Positions 43,079 through 53,358 of a stretch of DNA of 64,000 nucleotides are shown here, in pieces. The stretch covers positions 1-64,000 of the forward strand of contig JAKTTT010000013.1 in NCBI GenBank assembly GCA_030581615.1. The letters run 5' to 3'. Both the position numbers and the translations under genes were made by a program. The notes below the pieces were generated by a model. The model did not search any database. It saw only the letters and a program-made list of their open reading frames with translations, and had not been told where the DNA came from. Source of the stretch: Alloascoidea africana. Its lineage: Eukaryota; Ascomycota; Alloascoideomycetes; Alloascoideales; Alloascoideaceae. Positions within the stretch are counted from its first letter, which is position 1. Each line of letters opens with the position of its first letter.

Positions 43079-43639
43079 GCTTGCCGGGGGGCTGCCGGCG
43101 AGAGCTGTGCCCGTTGCAGTGCCTATCCGATCGAGCAATTGAGTCCGCGAGCACGCTGGGGACTACGTGGAGACTCGGTTGCCAATGGCTGGGGGAAACC
43201 GTTATGCCTGTTTGTTCTTTGGGGCAGGCAACAAGGTGGTCGTGTGGCGTAATTGTGTGACAGATCCGGCCTTGTTGAATATGACGTTTGGTGACGATGC
43301 CTACCCTCGAAACAAACCTTTCAAACCTCCCCCAGTTTTAATATTCTCTTATCTGTACATGTATTGCCTATTAGATGGAACTACAGTTGCAAAAATTGAG
43401 AGCCCTTGGGTCCCAAATGCCTTTAGAAAGAAAAGAAAAAAAAGTCAGCAGATTTCCAAAGAGCTGTATGTCACTCTCATTTATTCACTAGATGCAGCTT
43501 CATTCGACAGTGGGAGTAGGGATATTTTACGCTACTCTATATAGGAATAGCCCTGCTAGCACTATTCTGCTTGAAACCACCCGGCGTTTAGCCATTGCAA
43601 ACCTGAATTCCAAAATATGACCCTCAATGGTTATGGAGC

Positions 43640-44758
43640 TCATGTTATTTTGTAGAGCTTGGCCAGAAAAGTGTTGATAATCTCTTTCTTAAACCCTCTG
43701 CTCTCATCAATCTGCGCCACTCTCACCTCCATCTCTTTTCTAAACTTATCTTGGTAAGCAAAGTACTCTTTCTCAAGTCCCAGATCCTCGTACAAATCCT
43801 TCACTTTCTGTGCCTTGGAGTCATCCTTGATTCCATAATTCTCGTCCAGAATCTGCCGTTGCGCAGGTGTTGCCTTGTCCAGCGCTTTCAGCACAAGCCA
43901 AGTGCACTTGTTATCTTGGATGTCCGTGCCAATCTTGCCAGTCACCTCGGGTGATCCAAAATTGTCCAAATAATCGTTCTGTATCTGGTAATACTGTCCA
44001 ATTGGATCCAGTATCTCTCTCACTTGTGCAAAATCCGCTTCGTCATTCACCCCCGCCATTCGCATCGCAAGTGCAATTGGGAGGTAGAATCCATAGTATG
44101 TCGTTTTCAACCTTGCAATCTGCGCAAATTTGTCCCAGCTAAACTTGCTTAAATCAACGTGATCCTCGGGCGCCGTCAGCCAGTCCTGTAACTGTCCGGC
44201 CTCCGTTTGGAAAGAAACCTCGTGGAACAACTCCACCAGATCAATGTAGTAAGGCTCATTTTTATAATGGTTTTTCAAAATGAGATATACAATCGCTTCC
44301 AATAGGAAAGCATCGTTAAGCGCAATTATCCCAACCTCTTCCTTCTTGTACCAACACAGTTGCCCTCTTCTGGTTATCGAAAAATCCATAATGTCATCAG
44401 CAATCAAAATGTATGCCTGCAGAAATTCAATCGCCCATCCTAACGTTGCAACTTTTTCGTATTCCTCTTCCGAAAGACTGGTTTTGTTTGTTAAAAATTT
44501 AAAAGTGTCCACCACTGACAATCCACGAGTAAGTTTGCCTCCAGGCGTATTGTACTCAATACTCTACCACCATTGTGTTGTAAGTTGGGTGATCCCCCCC
44601 CCAATTTCCAAAGAAACGTTATTAATACTTACTTTTCTCAACCATGCACGGCCAGATTCGCTTAGTCCGTAACCTGCTGCAATATCATCGACTTCCTGCA
44701 CAAGATGCGGGAAAATAGATAAAAACTTTCCTCTTGGTGTTTCTTCACTAGTTGACAT
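43640..44758 (-). CDS. ERG20: Farnesyl diphosphate synthase family protein (Erg20-like)
   Basis: Two exons on the minus strand (44758-44633 and 44563-43640) give 349 residues; yeast Erg20 has 352. The junction WLRK-SIEYNTPGGKLTRGLS restores the substrate-binding region. The first aspartate motif is intact (DDIMD, residues 98-102), with TRRGQ after it, and GKIGTDIQDNKCTW is present. Two changes stand out: the second motif reads NDYLD (238-242), and the residue four before the first motif is Ile94 where yeast Erg20 has Phe96, a chain-length determinant. FPP synthase makes farnesyl diphosphate for sterols, dolichol and prenylation in the cytosol. The changes leave open a diverged paralogue or a geranylgeranyl-type enzyme. 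The end, LYKIT, lacks the usual basic tail. Confidence 0.85.
44564..44632 (-). other. ERG20: Intron of the FPPS-family gene (69 nt)
   Basis: Donor GTAAGT and acceptor GTGGTAG on the minus strand. A clean CTAAC branch site is not seen; TTACAAC may serve. Confidence 0.88.
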
Positions 44759-47700
44759 GTTTTTTTTATAACGTTTTATGTGTTGTTGATTTAGATGAAG
44801 TTGCTGTGCTTGTTCACAATCAATAAAGAAAACCAAAAAACAAAACCTTCCCAAAATAAAAAAAGATCAAGTTTTCAAAATATGTTCGGTATAATAGTTG
44901 AGGAGGCCAGTCTTTATTTAAATCCCATAACTAGAGCAATCTCTTGATATATCTATTCCCCAGTACCTGACTGATTTTAGATTTCCTTCAGTTTGTGTAT
45001 TCTGTTTTCATGGCAGGAAGCAAGCAACCTAGTCAAACATAGATAGATCCAAATGCAAACCTAACATTTCCTAGTGTTGTGCGGCCATAGTCATCTTCAT
45101 TACAGAGGCAAAATTATTATTATTATTATTATTAAACGAAGAAGTACAGAGCCAGAGAGGTTTAAAAAGTTAAGGGGAAAACGTTAAACTAGACCAAAAA
45201 ACATGTATAAAACTTTAAAGATTTCGGGTTTATAGTTGATTAAGCATCTCATGTCTTGAAGATTTTCAACCTGACACTCCAAGTAAAACATGAAAAAAAA
45301 AAGGAACAGTCCACCAAATCTCGGAAACCTATTTAAACCTAATGTCCATTGCAAATTCATACCTGGAGAGAAAGAAAGTCAAGTTGAAGTGCGAAAAATA
45401 TGACAGCACGACTGGGGTCTCTACCATGGGTGGGTGAGTGGTACTTCCTTGTATCCTCTTTACTCCACTCAAATCAGTTGTCCAACCCCAGTATGTGGTG
45501 TGTCATAACCCCCCCCAAAATTAAAGGGTTCCAAACATAAAAAATGCGAATCTCAGATTTTTTATTGCTCCGTTGCTGCTGCATGTTTACTTGCCTCCCT
45601 TCCCATACAAAAATCATTGGGGATAGAAATCCTTCATGATGATGATAATGATGATGATGATGACCATCATAATAGACATTCAAAACAGCATGAACCATCC
45701 ATTTGCATCTTTTGTTTTATCAAACAAGAAAGGATCAATTGAGTTGTAAAGTTTAGATATAGATCTGGATTCCCGGTAAGATGCAGGTAGAAACAGGGAT
45801 CAGTATGAACCTCCAGCGGTCCTTTCCTTCCACAAATTGCTTCTCCCACCACAGGGACACAGCACCTGGTACTACAGCAAGAGGGCAAGAAAAAAAGGAA
45901 AGGTGGGCAAAACTCCCAGTTATGCATCTTTCCTGGATTGTGATGATATATAGATAGTCCCAAGGATGTCTCTCCCACCTGCATGTCCCATCATCATCGT
46001 ATCTCACTTGTTGTCTCGTAAAATCAAGAGAGGGATAGATACTACAGAAACCGGGGAAGTTTGATTTTTGAGGTTTAGAATCCAAAGCTCTCTCTAAATA
46101 TCATATTCCCTCTCCACAAAATCCAGAAAGGGAAGCATATAACGACAAAACATGAAACGTTTGCGAGATGAACGATAAGAACATGGGGACCTTAAGAGAC
46201 CATCACCAAAAAAAGGAAACCGTGTATGGTTCATGACAAGCGAGATTTTCAATTGTTCATCGAGATCGCTACGACAACAGATGTTTAGTATTACATGATA
46301 AAATAAAAAAAGAAACAACCAAGGAGATTGAGGGTGGTTCGTATGGATGAACCATTGAACTTGGGTCTTGAGTCCTGAGTTTTGAGTCAGCGGGAAGGTG
46401 GTCAACAACCATAATTAAACTTGCAATTTGGATGTGAGATCTACACAAGGATTGATAACACTGCAGGCATTTTCGGGAGGTGTTAGTGCCGGCAGGTTAC
46501 AGATTCCATGGGGATGATCTTTGCTTGTGTTTTTTTTTTACTATCACCGCAATCGTGTTATTCTTTGGGTGTGCCCACTGATAAGAATTTCAGATGCTTT
46601 TCGGCAAAGTAAAAAAAGTGCCGGGAAATAATTGTTGGCACTCTTCGGCTAGAGATTGGGATGATGGCCCGATGATTCTAATTGCTCTACGCTGAAATCC
46701 TGAATTGAAACTAGAACAACGGGGTTTTTAATCGTTTACAAACGAGAATCCGAGACAGTGATATCCATCTCAGAAAATGGCTCGGATGGCACAATATCTC
46801 CGCGGAATTGGGTGGTCCCCTTGGCTCCTCCTATCTTGGCATCGAGATGACACGTTATGAAATCATGGGAGCTTAACTGGCCAATAATTGAACTGAGTGA
46901 AAAAGATGTGTCTATCCAACCCCTTTTTGTTTACGAACTTCAGGTACTCATTTTGGAATCAAGCCGATACGAGGAACTAGGCTTCACACCCATTTTTACA
47001 AACATCGAAACATGACACGCAGCAAGCCGATCGGGGTATTGGCTTCTTCATTGCTAACCTTCCAAGTCTTATCCAGGATATATATATCTGGTGTTATGTC
47101 CATATCATTATATCTTTTGTTCATTATACATTCAGTCAGTTTCTCTTTTCTTCAGGGCAAAGCAAAGATCTCGAAAGTTGCGATTTCTTCGAGTCAAATG
47201 GTTGAAAATCTCGGTCGATCATTTCCAAATGTAGTGCATCAGGGTTTCTAACTACACATGTTTTTTTTCTTTTCATTTAGTTTGAACGGCCCCGGCCTTC
47301 CAAAGTCAGTACAAACATAAGACGCACCAATGAGAGCACAGAGGTTATTTATTAAAAATCCCTGAATCAAACCATGTACCAGTAATTGAACCTGCCGATT
47401 CAAAAAAAAAAACAAGAACGGGTGGCAGAAATACACAATACGCTTTAATCTTTGGGAGCTACACGAAGCATAAAAAGTGAGCCGACTTTAGCCATTTTGC
47501 TAAGAGGATATAGTCAATGATCCTCCCTGTGTGGTAACGAGAGATGCTACATCTCTCCATCGTTTCTCTCTTAATGAAAAATAAATTAAACTTTTTTTTT
47601 CTTTTTTTTCTTCTTTGAATGGGCGTTATCAGTCAATCAATCACCTCAAGTCCGGTGTTTAATTTGTTTTGAATTATTTTGGTATTTTATAGATACTGTG

Positions 47701-48368
47701 ATCCTTACATGTGCGAAATGTGCACGGATTCTCTCGTATTCTGAATCAGCATTTCGTGGAAATCCAGATTTTTGAAATCGAGGGAAAACAGTTGAAAAGT
47801 GGCACTAGTATGAAACAAAAAGTGGGAGGACAAAAACCAAAACCAAAACCGAAAAAAAAAAACGAAACGCCTTAGCTTGGACCTCCTCTCCTCTCGGCCT
47901 GGATCCAGTTATTAGCACAAATATGAAACGTAGCGTGTCAACTTTTATATCTATTCGCCAGTGGTATTGGTATTATTTGATGGGAAGACCAACAAAGAAT
48001 AAAAACACACCAAAATTGTGGATTTGGATTGATTGAGGCTGGTCCGTATCCTGTGTTCTGTACTGGAGGTCTTGCTTTTCGGAGGTGGGACTATTCTTCT
48101 GGACCTAGTGGTATATGCATTCTGCATCACTTTTTTTTTCCTTCCCGATCTGTAAGACAGACATGCGGCTGTCTGCAGGAGCATTCCCCATTTTCACTAA
48201 ATAACCATCTGCTTTTTTTTCTCTCTCTTTCTCTCTTGGTTGTTTTCTTTCTTCTCATCCTTTTCTTTCTCCAGATCTTTGGTGCACGTCGATCGTTTTT
48301 CAAAGTTTCTTTTTTTTTTTGGTGTGTTCTTAATTCGGCTTTTATTTAACCTGACTGTTCAACGTATA
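44759..48368. other. 3.6-kb intergenic region without a recognised gene
   Basis: It lies between two divergent genes. It contains AT-rich DNA, an ATT repeat near 45117-45133 and GAT-type repeats near 45639-45662. Small frames (such as 45753-46085 minus and 47012-47251 plus) have no likeness to known proteins. The last 250 bp are strongly pyrimidine-rich with TTTCTCCAG at 48266-48274, resembling a leader or a 3' splice site of a leader intron. I found no tRNA and no conserved spliceosomal, SRP or RNase P RNA motif, but an unknown non-coding RNA cannot be excluded. Confidence 0.55.
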
Positions 48369-49142
48369 ATGCCCGAAACGGAGAGACCGAATTCGGAAAG
48401 CGATGAGTACGCCAGCGATAGCGACGAGGGCACAAGAAGAGCCCAGCAGTCGGGAAGCAGTGAAGGTAATCCGCAAAAACTTTCCCGTCAATGGAGGTTA
48501 AGACGGGCACAGACCCGTCGACAATTACAACAACGACAGAAACAGGAGCGGGAACAAATGCTGAAACAAAAAAGTGAAGCAGAAAAGGTCCAGGATGACT
48601 CGGATTTGGATAGCGCTACTGAAAACGAGGTTGAAGATGATGACCAAAGCACAGATCGAAATGGTACTCCAACACTCATGCCAGTACAGGAGATCAGCAC
48701 GCACAAGTCCAAAACACATAATAACACCAGTAATAGAGCATCTCAAGAATCCGCCAACTTCATGTCTGGATCGCGGTCTTCATATAGCAGCGTTGCTTCC
48801 ACGACTAGCCAAGTTTCAAACGAGAGCTTTAGTTCAGCTTCCAGCATCTCCTTAACATCCCCTTCTTCTTATAAAGCGTCCAACGGTGCACCCACTCTCA
48901 CGTCCAATTCCCATACGGCTCACAGTTCACGGCCTTCTAGTGTCTCGCACAATGGACATAACAGTTCAGTGCCACCAGTACCTTTTTTGTCCAAAAGGAC
49001 CTCGACTAACAGTACCAATGGGAGTGGTAGCGCGGGGCTACACAATTTCTCATCAACCTCAAGAAAGTTATTCGAGAGTTATCGGAGTCCTCATATGAGC
49101 ACAACCACCGTAATGACAATGCAGTATGAAGATCAGCAGTAG
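48369..49142 (+). CDS. Unrecognised Ser-rich, probably disordered protein
   Basis: A 257-residue frame from the ATG at 48369. The same frame opens upstream at 48240, but that part encodes only Phe/Ser-rich sequence read from a pyrimidine leader. Residues 1-35 are acidic and polar (NSESDEYASDSDEG). Residues 38-75 are strongly basic and Gln-rich, probably helical (RLRRAQTRRQLQQRQKQERE). The rest is Ser/Thr/Asn-rich, ending YRSPHMSTTTVMTMQYED. There is no membrane segment or known domain. The basic helix could bind nucleic acid or form a coiled coil. The long upstream gap (3.6 kb) suggests heavy regulation, but that is inference. Confidence 0.6.
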   Translation: MPETERPNSESDEYASDSDEGTRRAQQSGSSEGNPQKLSRQWRLRRAQTRRQLQQRQKQEREQMLKQKSEAEKVQDDSDLDSATENEVEDDDQSTDRNGTPTLMPVQEISTHKSKTHNNTSNRASQESANFMSGSRSSYSSVASTTSQVSNESFSSASSISLTSPSSYKASNGAPTLTSNSHTAHSSRPSSVSHNGHNSSVPPVPFLSKRTSTNSTNGSGSAGLHNFSSTSRKLFESYRSPHMSTTTVMTMQYEDQQ

Positions 49143-50414
49143 TAGCAAGAATCCCTTTTTTTTAATCCACCTCTTTTTAAAAAAACCCATGTATGAAAAT
49201 CTATGATACTAATTTTTTTTTTGTTGTTTTTTTACGTTTCGTGTTTTTTTGTTGTAGAATTTTTTGTGTATATCTTACAAGTTGGGATTTAAGTATCAGT
49301 AATGATCAAGTATACCTTGTTAGTCGATGGAAAAGAAGAATTATGTTTCAAAACAGAGAGAGTACCTAGTGTAGTCTAGTTCTGTTATATTTTTTTTATA
49401 TATTTTTGGGTAAGTAAATTAACATGTTTTAATAGATTTCGCCAACTAATATCGATTTTGAACGCTCCAAGCCCATTTCGTAGAGTACATGTGTAAAGAC
49501 AAACAAAAGGTTTGACTCTGGCTTTTGGTTTCAAAAAAAAAACATAGAGACTAATCAAAGACATTCGATTTGATTATGCATGACTGGCTGGGCACGATGA
49601 AGAATGTCTTGGAATTGGATACCAAATAAACAAGAAGCAAAGGATGAGGATTTTCTAGAGTTGAGGTGGTTGGAGTTTCTAAGCTCAAAAATCTTTGTAG
49701 CCATTCTTATTTTGACCTGTTCATTATTATGGAAAATAAAGCTTATAGACCCTGATAACGGATAAAATATCAATTTAAATGTAAATGTACGGCATGTTTA
49801 GATTCTTGTATTCTTTGACAATAGGGAATTTGAAGTAAACCTTATATCTCGCAATTTCTATTTTATCAACAAGTCAGTATACAAAATCAAAGTTTGATAT
49901 CTTTATCCGATTTATTTCTTTATCCATTCCCTTTCAACATTCTTCTTTCCACTCCACATTTCCAAAATTTCATTGGAAATGTGGATATAAAAAGGAACAA
50001 ATGATGTTCTTTATCCTATAAAAAATTTAAAAAAAGGGGATGAGCACTAATCACAACCATATCATGGAATCTCTTACGTGCATCATCCACCATGATGGAA
50101 TTGCAGTATGAACAAGACAACAGTAAGATTTGTCCAAGAAAATCTACAAGTCTTTGTACGAAAAGAAACGAGGGAAAAAAATAATATAATTTATGGATAA
50201 ATAAAAAATTAAACATAGGTAATGTAAAATCCAAAAAGTCGATAAAAAAACGCCGGATTAAAAGATAAAAATAAGAAATTGGGAATTACATCCTGATCAA
50301 GATAAACATGGAACCAGCCATGCCAAAAAACAGAAAATTTGTAACGATGTACTTCAATAGCCAAACAAGAAGAAGATGGATAGGAGGGGGGTAACGCAAT
50401 CATATTCAGAAGAA
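49143..50414. other. Convergent 3' region, no gene seen
   Basis: A 1.27-kb AT-rich stretch with long T tracts near 49157-49260, between two stop codons. Small frames have no likeness to proteins. Confidence 0.6.
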
Positions 50415-52773
50415 TTAAACGCGAACTGTATAATCCAAAGAGTCCGACGAAGAAGAATCCGAAGATATCTCATCTGATGATATATACGATGAGAAAGACG
50501 AGTGGAAATCAAAGTCTAAACCTGATGAAGAATCCTGGTCTTTAGTAGTTTGAAATCCACTCAACTGTTGTTGTCTGTGGCTGTTGTTTTCATCTCTATG
50601 ACGTCGGGTTCTGGGACGTGAATTTGCATTATGAATATCTGTATTGAAATTCTGACCATAAAGACATCTTCGACGATTAGATTTATTGTTTGGTGGGAAA
50701 GATGTAGAGACTTTACCTCCATCATATGTAGACAGATTTTTATTAAAACCTCCCACTCCAATGCTATGAAGAGGTGGTTTCAGCGTGTTTACATTAACAT
50801 CCCCCATGTCTTTGCATGATGAATCGGTTGACGTTGGCTTGATGGTCGCAGTATCGTGATGATGGTGATGGTGATGGTGATGGTTTCGTAAATTAAGGTT
50901 GGATATTCCTAAAGTGACATTTGGAAAAGTATCTTGACTTGAAGTTAAGGTTTCTTTCGTATTGTTGTTGTTGGTGGTGCTGGATAACCTCGATTTCACG
51001 AACGAGGCCATGTCGATATCTGCATATCTGTATCTTATGAGCCATGGATGTTGCAATAGTTGATCGTAATTAGGTCTATCGTTTGGGTTTTTGAATAGAC
51101 AGTTGCTTATAAAATCTCTCGCTTCAAAAGAAAACCTATCCGCCGGCAACTTTGGGGGTTCACCATCGACAATAGCGCCCAGTTGGGAAAAGATGCTCAC
51201 GTAGGTTTCTGGTGGGTAGGGGTAATGACCCATAGCGACCTCCAGGATTGTAATTCCCAGTGACCAGATATCGGATTGGACGGAGTAAGTGACGGAGCTA
51301 TTCGGAACCCTTAGTTTTATTCTTTCAGGGGCCATATAACTCTGGCATCCAATGTTTGTCTTTGCAATACTGGAAACGAGGTTTCCCGAGACGCCAAAAT
51401 CGCACAATTTGACCTTACCACTGGTGGATATCAAAATGTTTGTTGGCTTCACATCCCTGTGAATAATCTGGTGTTCCTGCTTCAACTGTCGTAATCCTCG
51501 GACCACCGATTCTGTGATACGGGCAAGGAAAGGTTCATCCACACCACCTTGATAAATCTTATCCAGGGATCCACCGTCCATATACTCGATGCACATGTAA
51601 ACAGCCCCTTCGACGAAAAAAGCACCGAAGAAATCGACAATGTAAGGAGAGATGCATTTGTGTAGAATGTCCAGTTCCATAAGGATTTGGAGAAATTTGG
51701 AATCTTCGAGTTCCAGCCGTATTTGCTTTGTGGCCATTAGAATCCCCGTGGGTTTGTGACGGGTCTTTGTGACCGTGCCATAATTCCCATGTCCCAATTC
51801 TTCCAAAAATTCCAAATCGTGGTTTGAGATTCGAATCGAGCTGCCGGAACAAAAATCGATACCGTAGGCATGCAGAGAGGCCTTTCCCGAGAACATGAGA
51901 GACCCGGACTTTACATCCAAGTAGTTTGAAAAATGGTTGAAGGAATCGGAACCTGTGCCGTATTCTTCACCGCGCCTGTGGGAATCCTGGAGTTGGTTTT
52001 GGTTTTGGTTTTGGCTTTGGCTTTGGCTTTTGCCTTGGCGTTGACGTTGACGTTGTTGACGTTGATTGTGGTGTGACGTTGCAGTTCGGGGAGGAGGGCC
52101 AGTAGTGATGTCTTCGGGTTTCGAATCTGCTTGTGTATCTGCATTTGCATAAGGATTTGTACTATTATGATGGCCCTGTTCCTGACCGCTTGTGTAGCCG
52201 CCGCCAGTTTGGCCTTGGTCTTGTAAGATGGAGGATACGGGCAGTTTCATGCCTCTTCTCTGGGCCAGGCTCGACCTTTGCTTGCCGGCAGAGGGTTTTC
52301 TAGAGAGATTACTATGGCCATTTGTCAGGGTGAATGGTGGAGAGGAGGAGAAAGACGCAGTTGAAGATAGTGAAACCGAGGAACAAGGTGAGGGAAAGGA
52401 GAACGGAGAGCTCAGTGAGGTGGTTGAAGACGAGGTTATAGCCGAAGTCGAGTCTCTAAGTATTTGATGGTTGTAAATCTGGGAGGAGAGAGGCCTAGGG
52501 ACTGGAGAAAAAGTGTGAGGAGACCTTTGAGGAGAGCAGGACAACGAGTCTTGAAGAGACGACGATCTGCCTAGAGAGGGATAATGTCCTGGTCTTGCAA
52601 CACCGGAGGTCAGCGCATCTATGGACACGGGAGCAGAGGTGCGGTTTTGTTTTGTGGATTGGAGCTTGCTTCGCTCTTCCTGAAACGCCAAAACTTTTGC
52701 GTGAAGGTTTGTAGACAGGGCCGAGTAGTTTGGAGCCTGGGACTGCTGGGCCTGCAGATGGGGCTGCGATCTG

Positions 52774-52810
<37 letters not shown>

Positions 52811-52928
52811 GGTCTGAGTCTGTGCCGGAGACTGAAGCCGAGGCCGTGGCCGGGACCGACAGCGTACGAGGGCGAGGGCGTGGACGAGGCCGCGAGCTGG
52901 GACTCCCGGAGGGTGCGCGCGATGACAT
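50415..52928 (-). CDS. PBS2: MAP kinase kinase Pbs2 (HOG pathway)
   Basis: Single-exon protein of 837 residues. The kinase domain spans about 366-635: LGHGNYGTVTKTRHKPTG, the lysine in MATKQIRLE, YMCIEYMDGGSLDKIY, IIHRDVKPTNIL and KLCDFGVSGNLV. The activation loop is SIAKTNIGCQSYMAPERIK with the Ser and Thr phosphosites of Pbs2. DGGSLDKIYQGGVDEP and YPYPPETYVSIFSQLGAIVDG are Pbs2 features. Pbs2 phosphorylates Hog1 in osmotic stress and acts as its scaffold. The N-terminal half is low-complexity (Ser-Gly and Arg-Pro runs, Gln/Asn runs) with RRGMKLPVSS near residue 225. I see no PxxP site there. A tail of about 200 residues follows the kinase domain, with a run of ten His. Confidence 0.93.
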
Positions 52929-53050
52929 TCAGGCCGGGACGTATTGATGTTGGACACAAAGCGTGGAGGCCAGGAACAAACTCTCGCGGGCGGGCGTGCC
53001 CGGAAGCCGGCCCCGCGAGGTTCCGGAAAAACAAAGAAGGACACCAGTGT

Positions 53051-53073
53051 CACGTGGCCCCGCGGCCCACGTG
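53051..53073. promoter_or_regulatory. Pair of CACGTG boxes between PBS2 and the PFK-2 gene
   Basis: CACGTG at 53051-53056 and 53068-53073, 17 bp apart. The first is 123 bp upstream of the PBS2 start; both are about 290-310 bp upstream of the PFK-2 start. They could serve both genes. Confidence 0.5.
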
Positions 53074-53245
53074 CGCAGAGACGCCCGCGGAGTGCCGGCG
53101 GGCGTCTGGGTGTAGTGCCATGAGACGGCGGCGGTGCGTGCTGCTTTGCCACAGCCGGGTGACCGCGAAAAAAAAAAATTGGCTGCTGGGCGTGATGGAT
53201 CGCATCGTGCTGTCCGAGGTGGTCCGTAAACCATCTCCTGTCAGG

Positions 53246-53253
53246 TATAAAGG
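53246..53253 (+). promoter_or_regulatory. TATA box of the 6-phosphofructo-2-kinase gene
   Basis: TATAAAGG lies 113 bp upstream of the chosen ATG at 53359 but only 17 bp before the open frame begins at 53263. This favours the later start. Confidence 0.55.
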
Positions 53254-53358
53254 CGATAAGGCTTGCTTCTCTCTTTTCCCTTTTCTCTCTCTCCAGGCTT
53301 CACTTCAAGTAAGACCCGCTTACACTTCTATCTAGAGGCTAGTTCAAGACCTTCATTC

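Larger units (their letters stand above)
41352..43639. other. Long intergenic region, GDH2 promoter / 3' side of the FPPS gene
   Basis: This 2.3-kb stretch has no supported gene. The GDH2 promoter lies at the left, with a TATAAATA element on the minus strand at 41555-41562. From about 41.8 to 43.2 kb the DNA is GC-rich with several short tandem repeats and many overlapping frames under 100 codons on both strands. A 125-codon frame at 43167-43544 has no recognisable product. Confidence 0.6.
52929..53358. other. Divergent promoter region, PBS2 / 6-phosphofructo-2-kinase
   Basis: A 430-bp, GC-rich stretch with two CACGTG boxes and a TATA box on the right. A 201-codon frame at 52730-53335 overlaps PBS2 antisense and is rejected. 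Confidence 0.65.

Noticed and set aside
43167-43544. 125-codon frame next to the FPPS gene
   Set aside because: No likeness to known proteins, no promoter signs, and it overlaps several other frames in GC-rich DNA.
52730-53335. 201-codon plus-strand frame
   Set aside because: Covers the antisense of PBS2 and the GC-rich promoter; the Ser-Leu repeats mirror the PBS2 Ser-Gly repeat.
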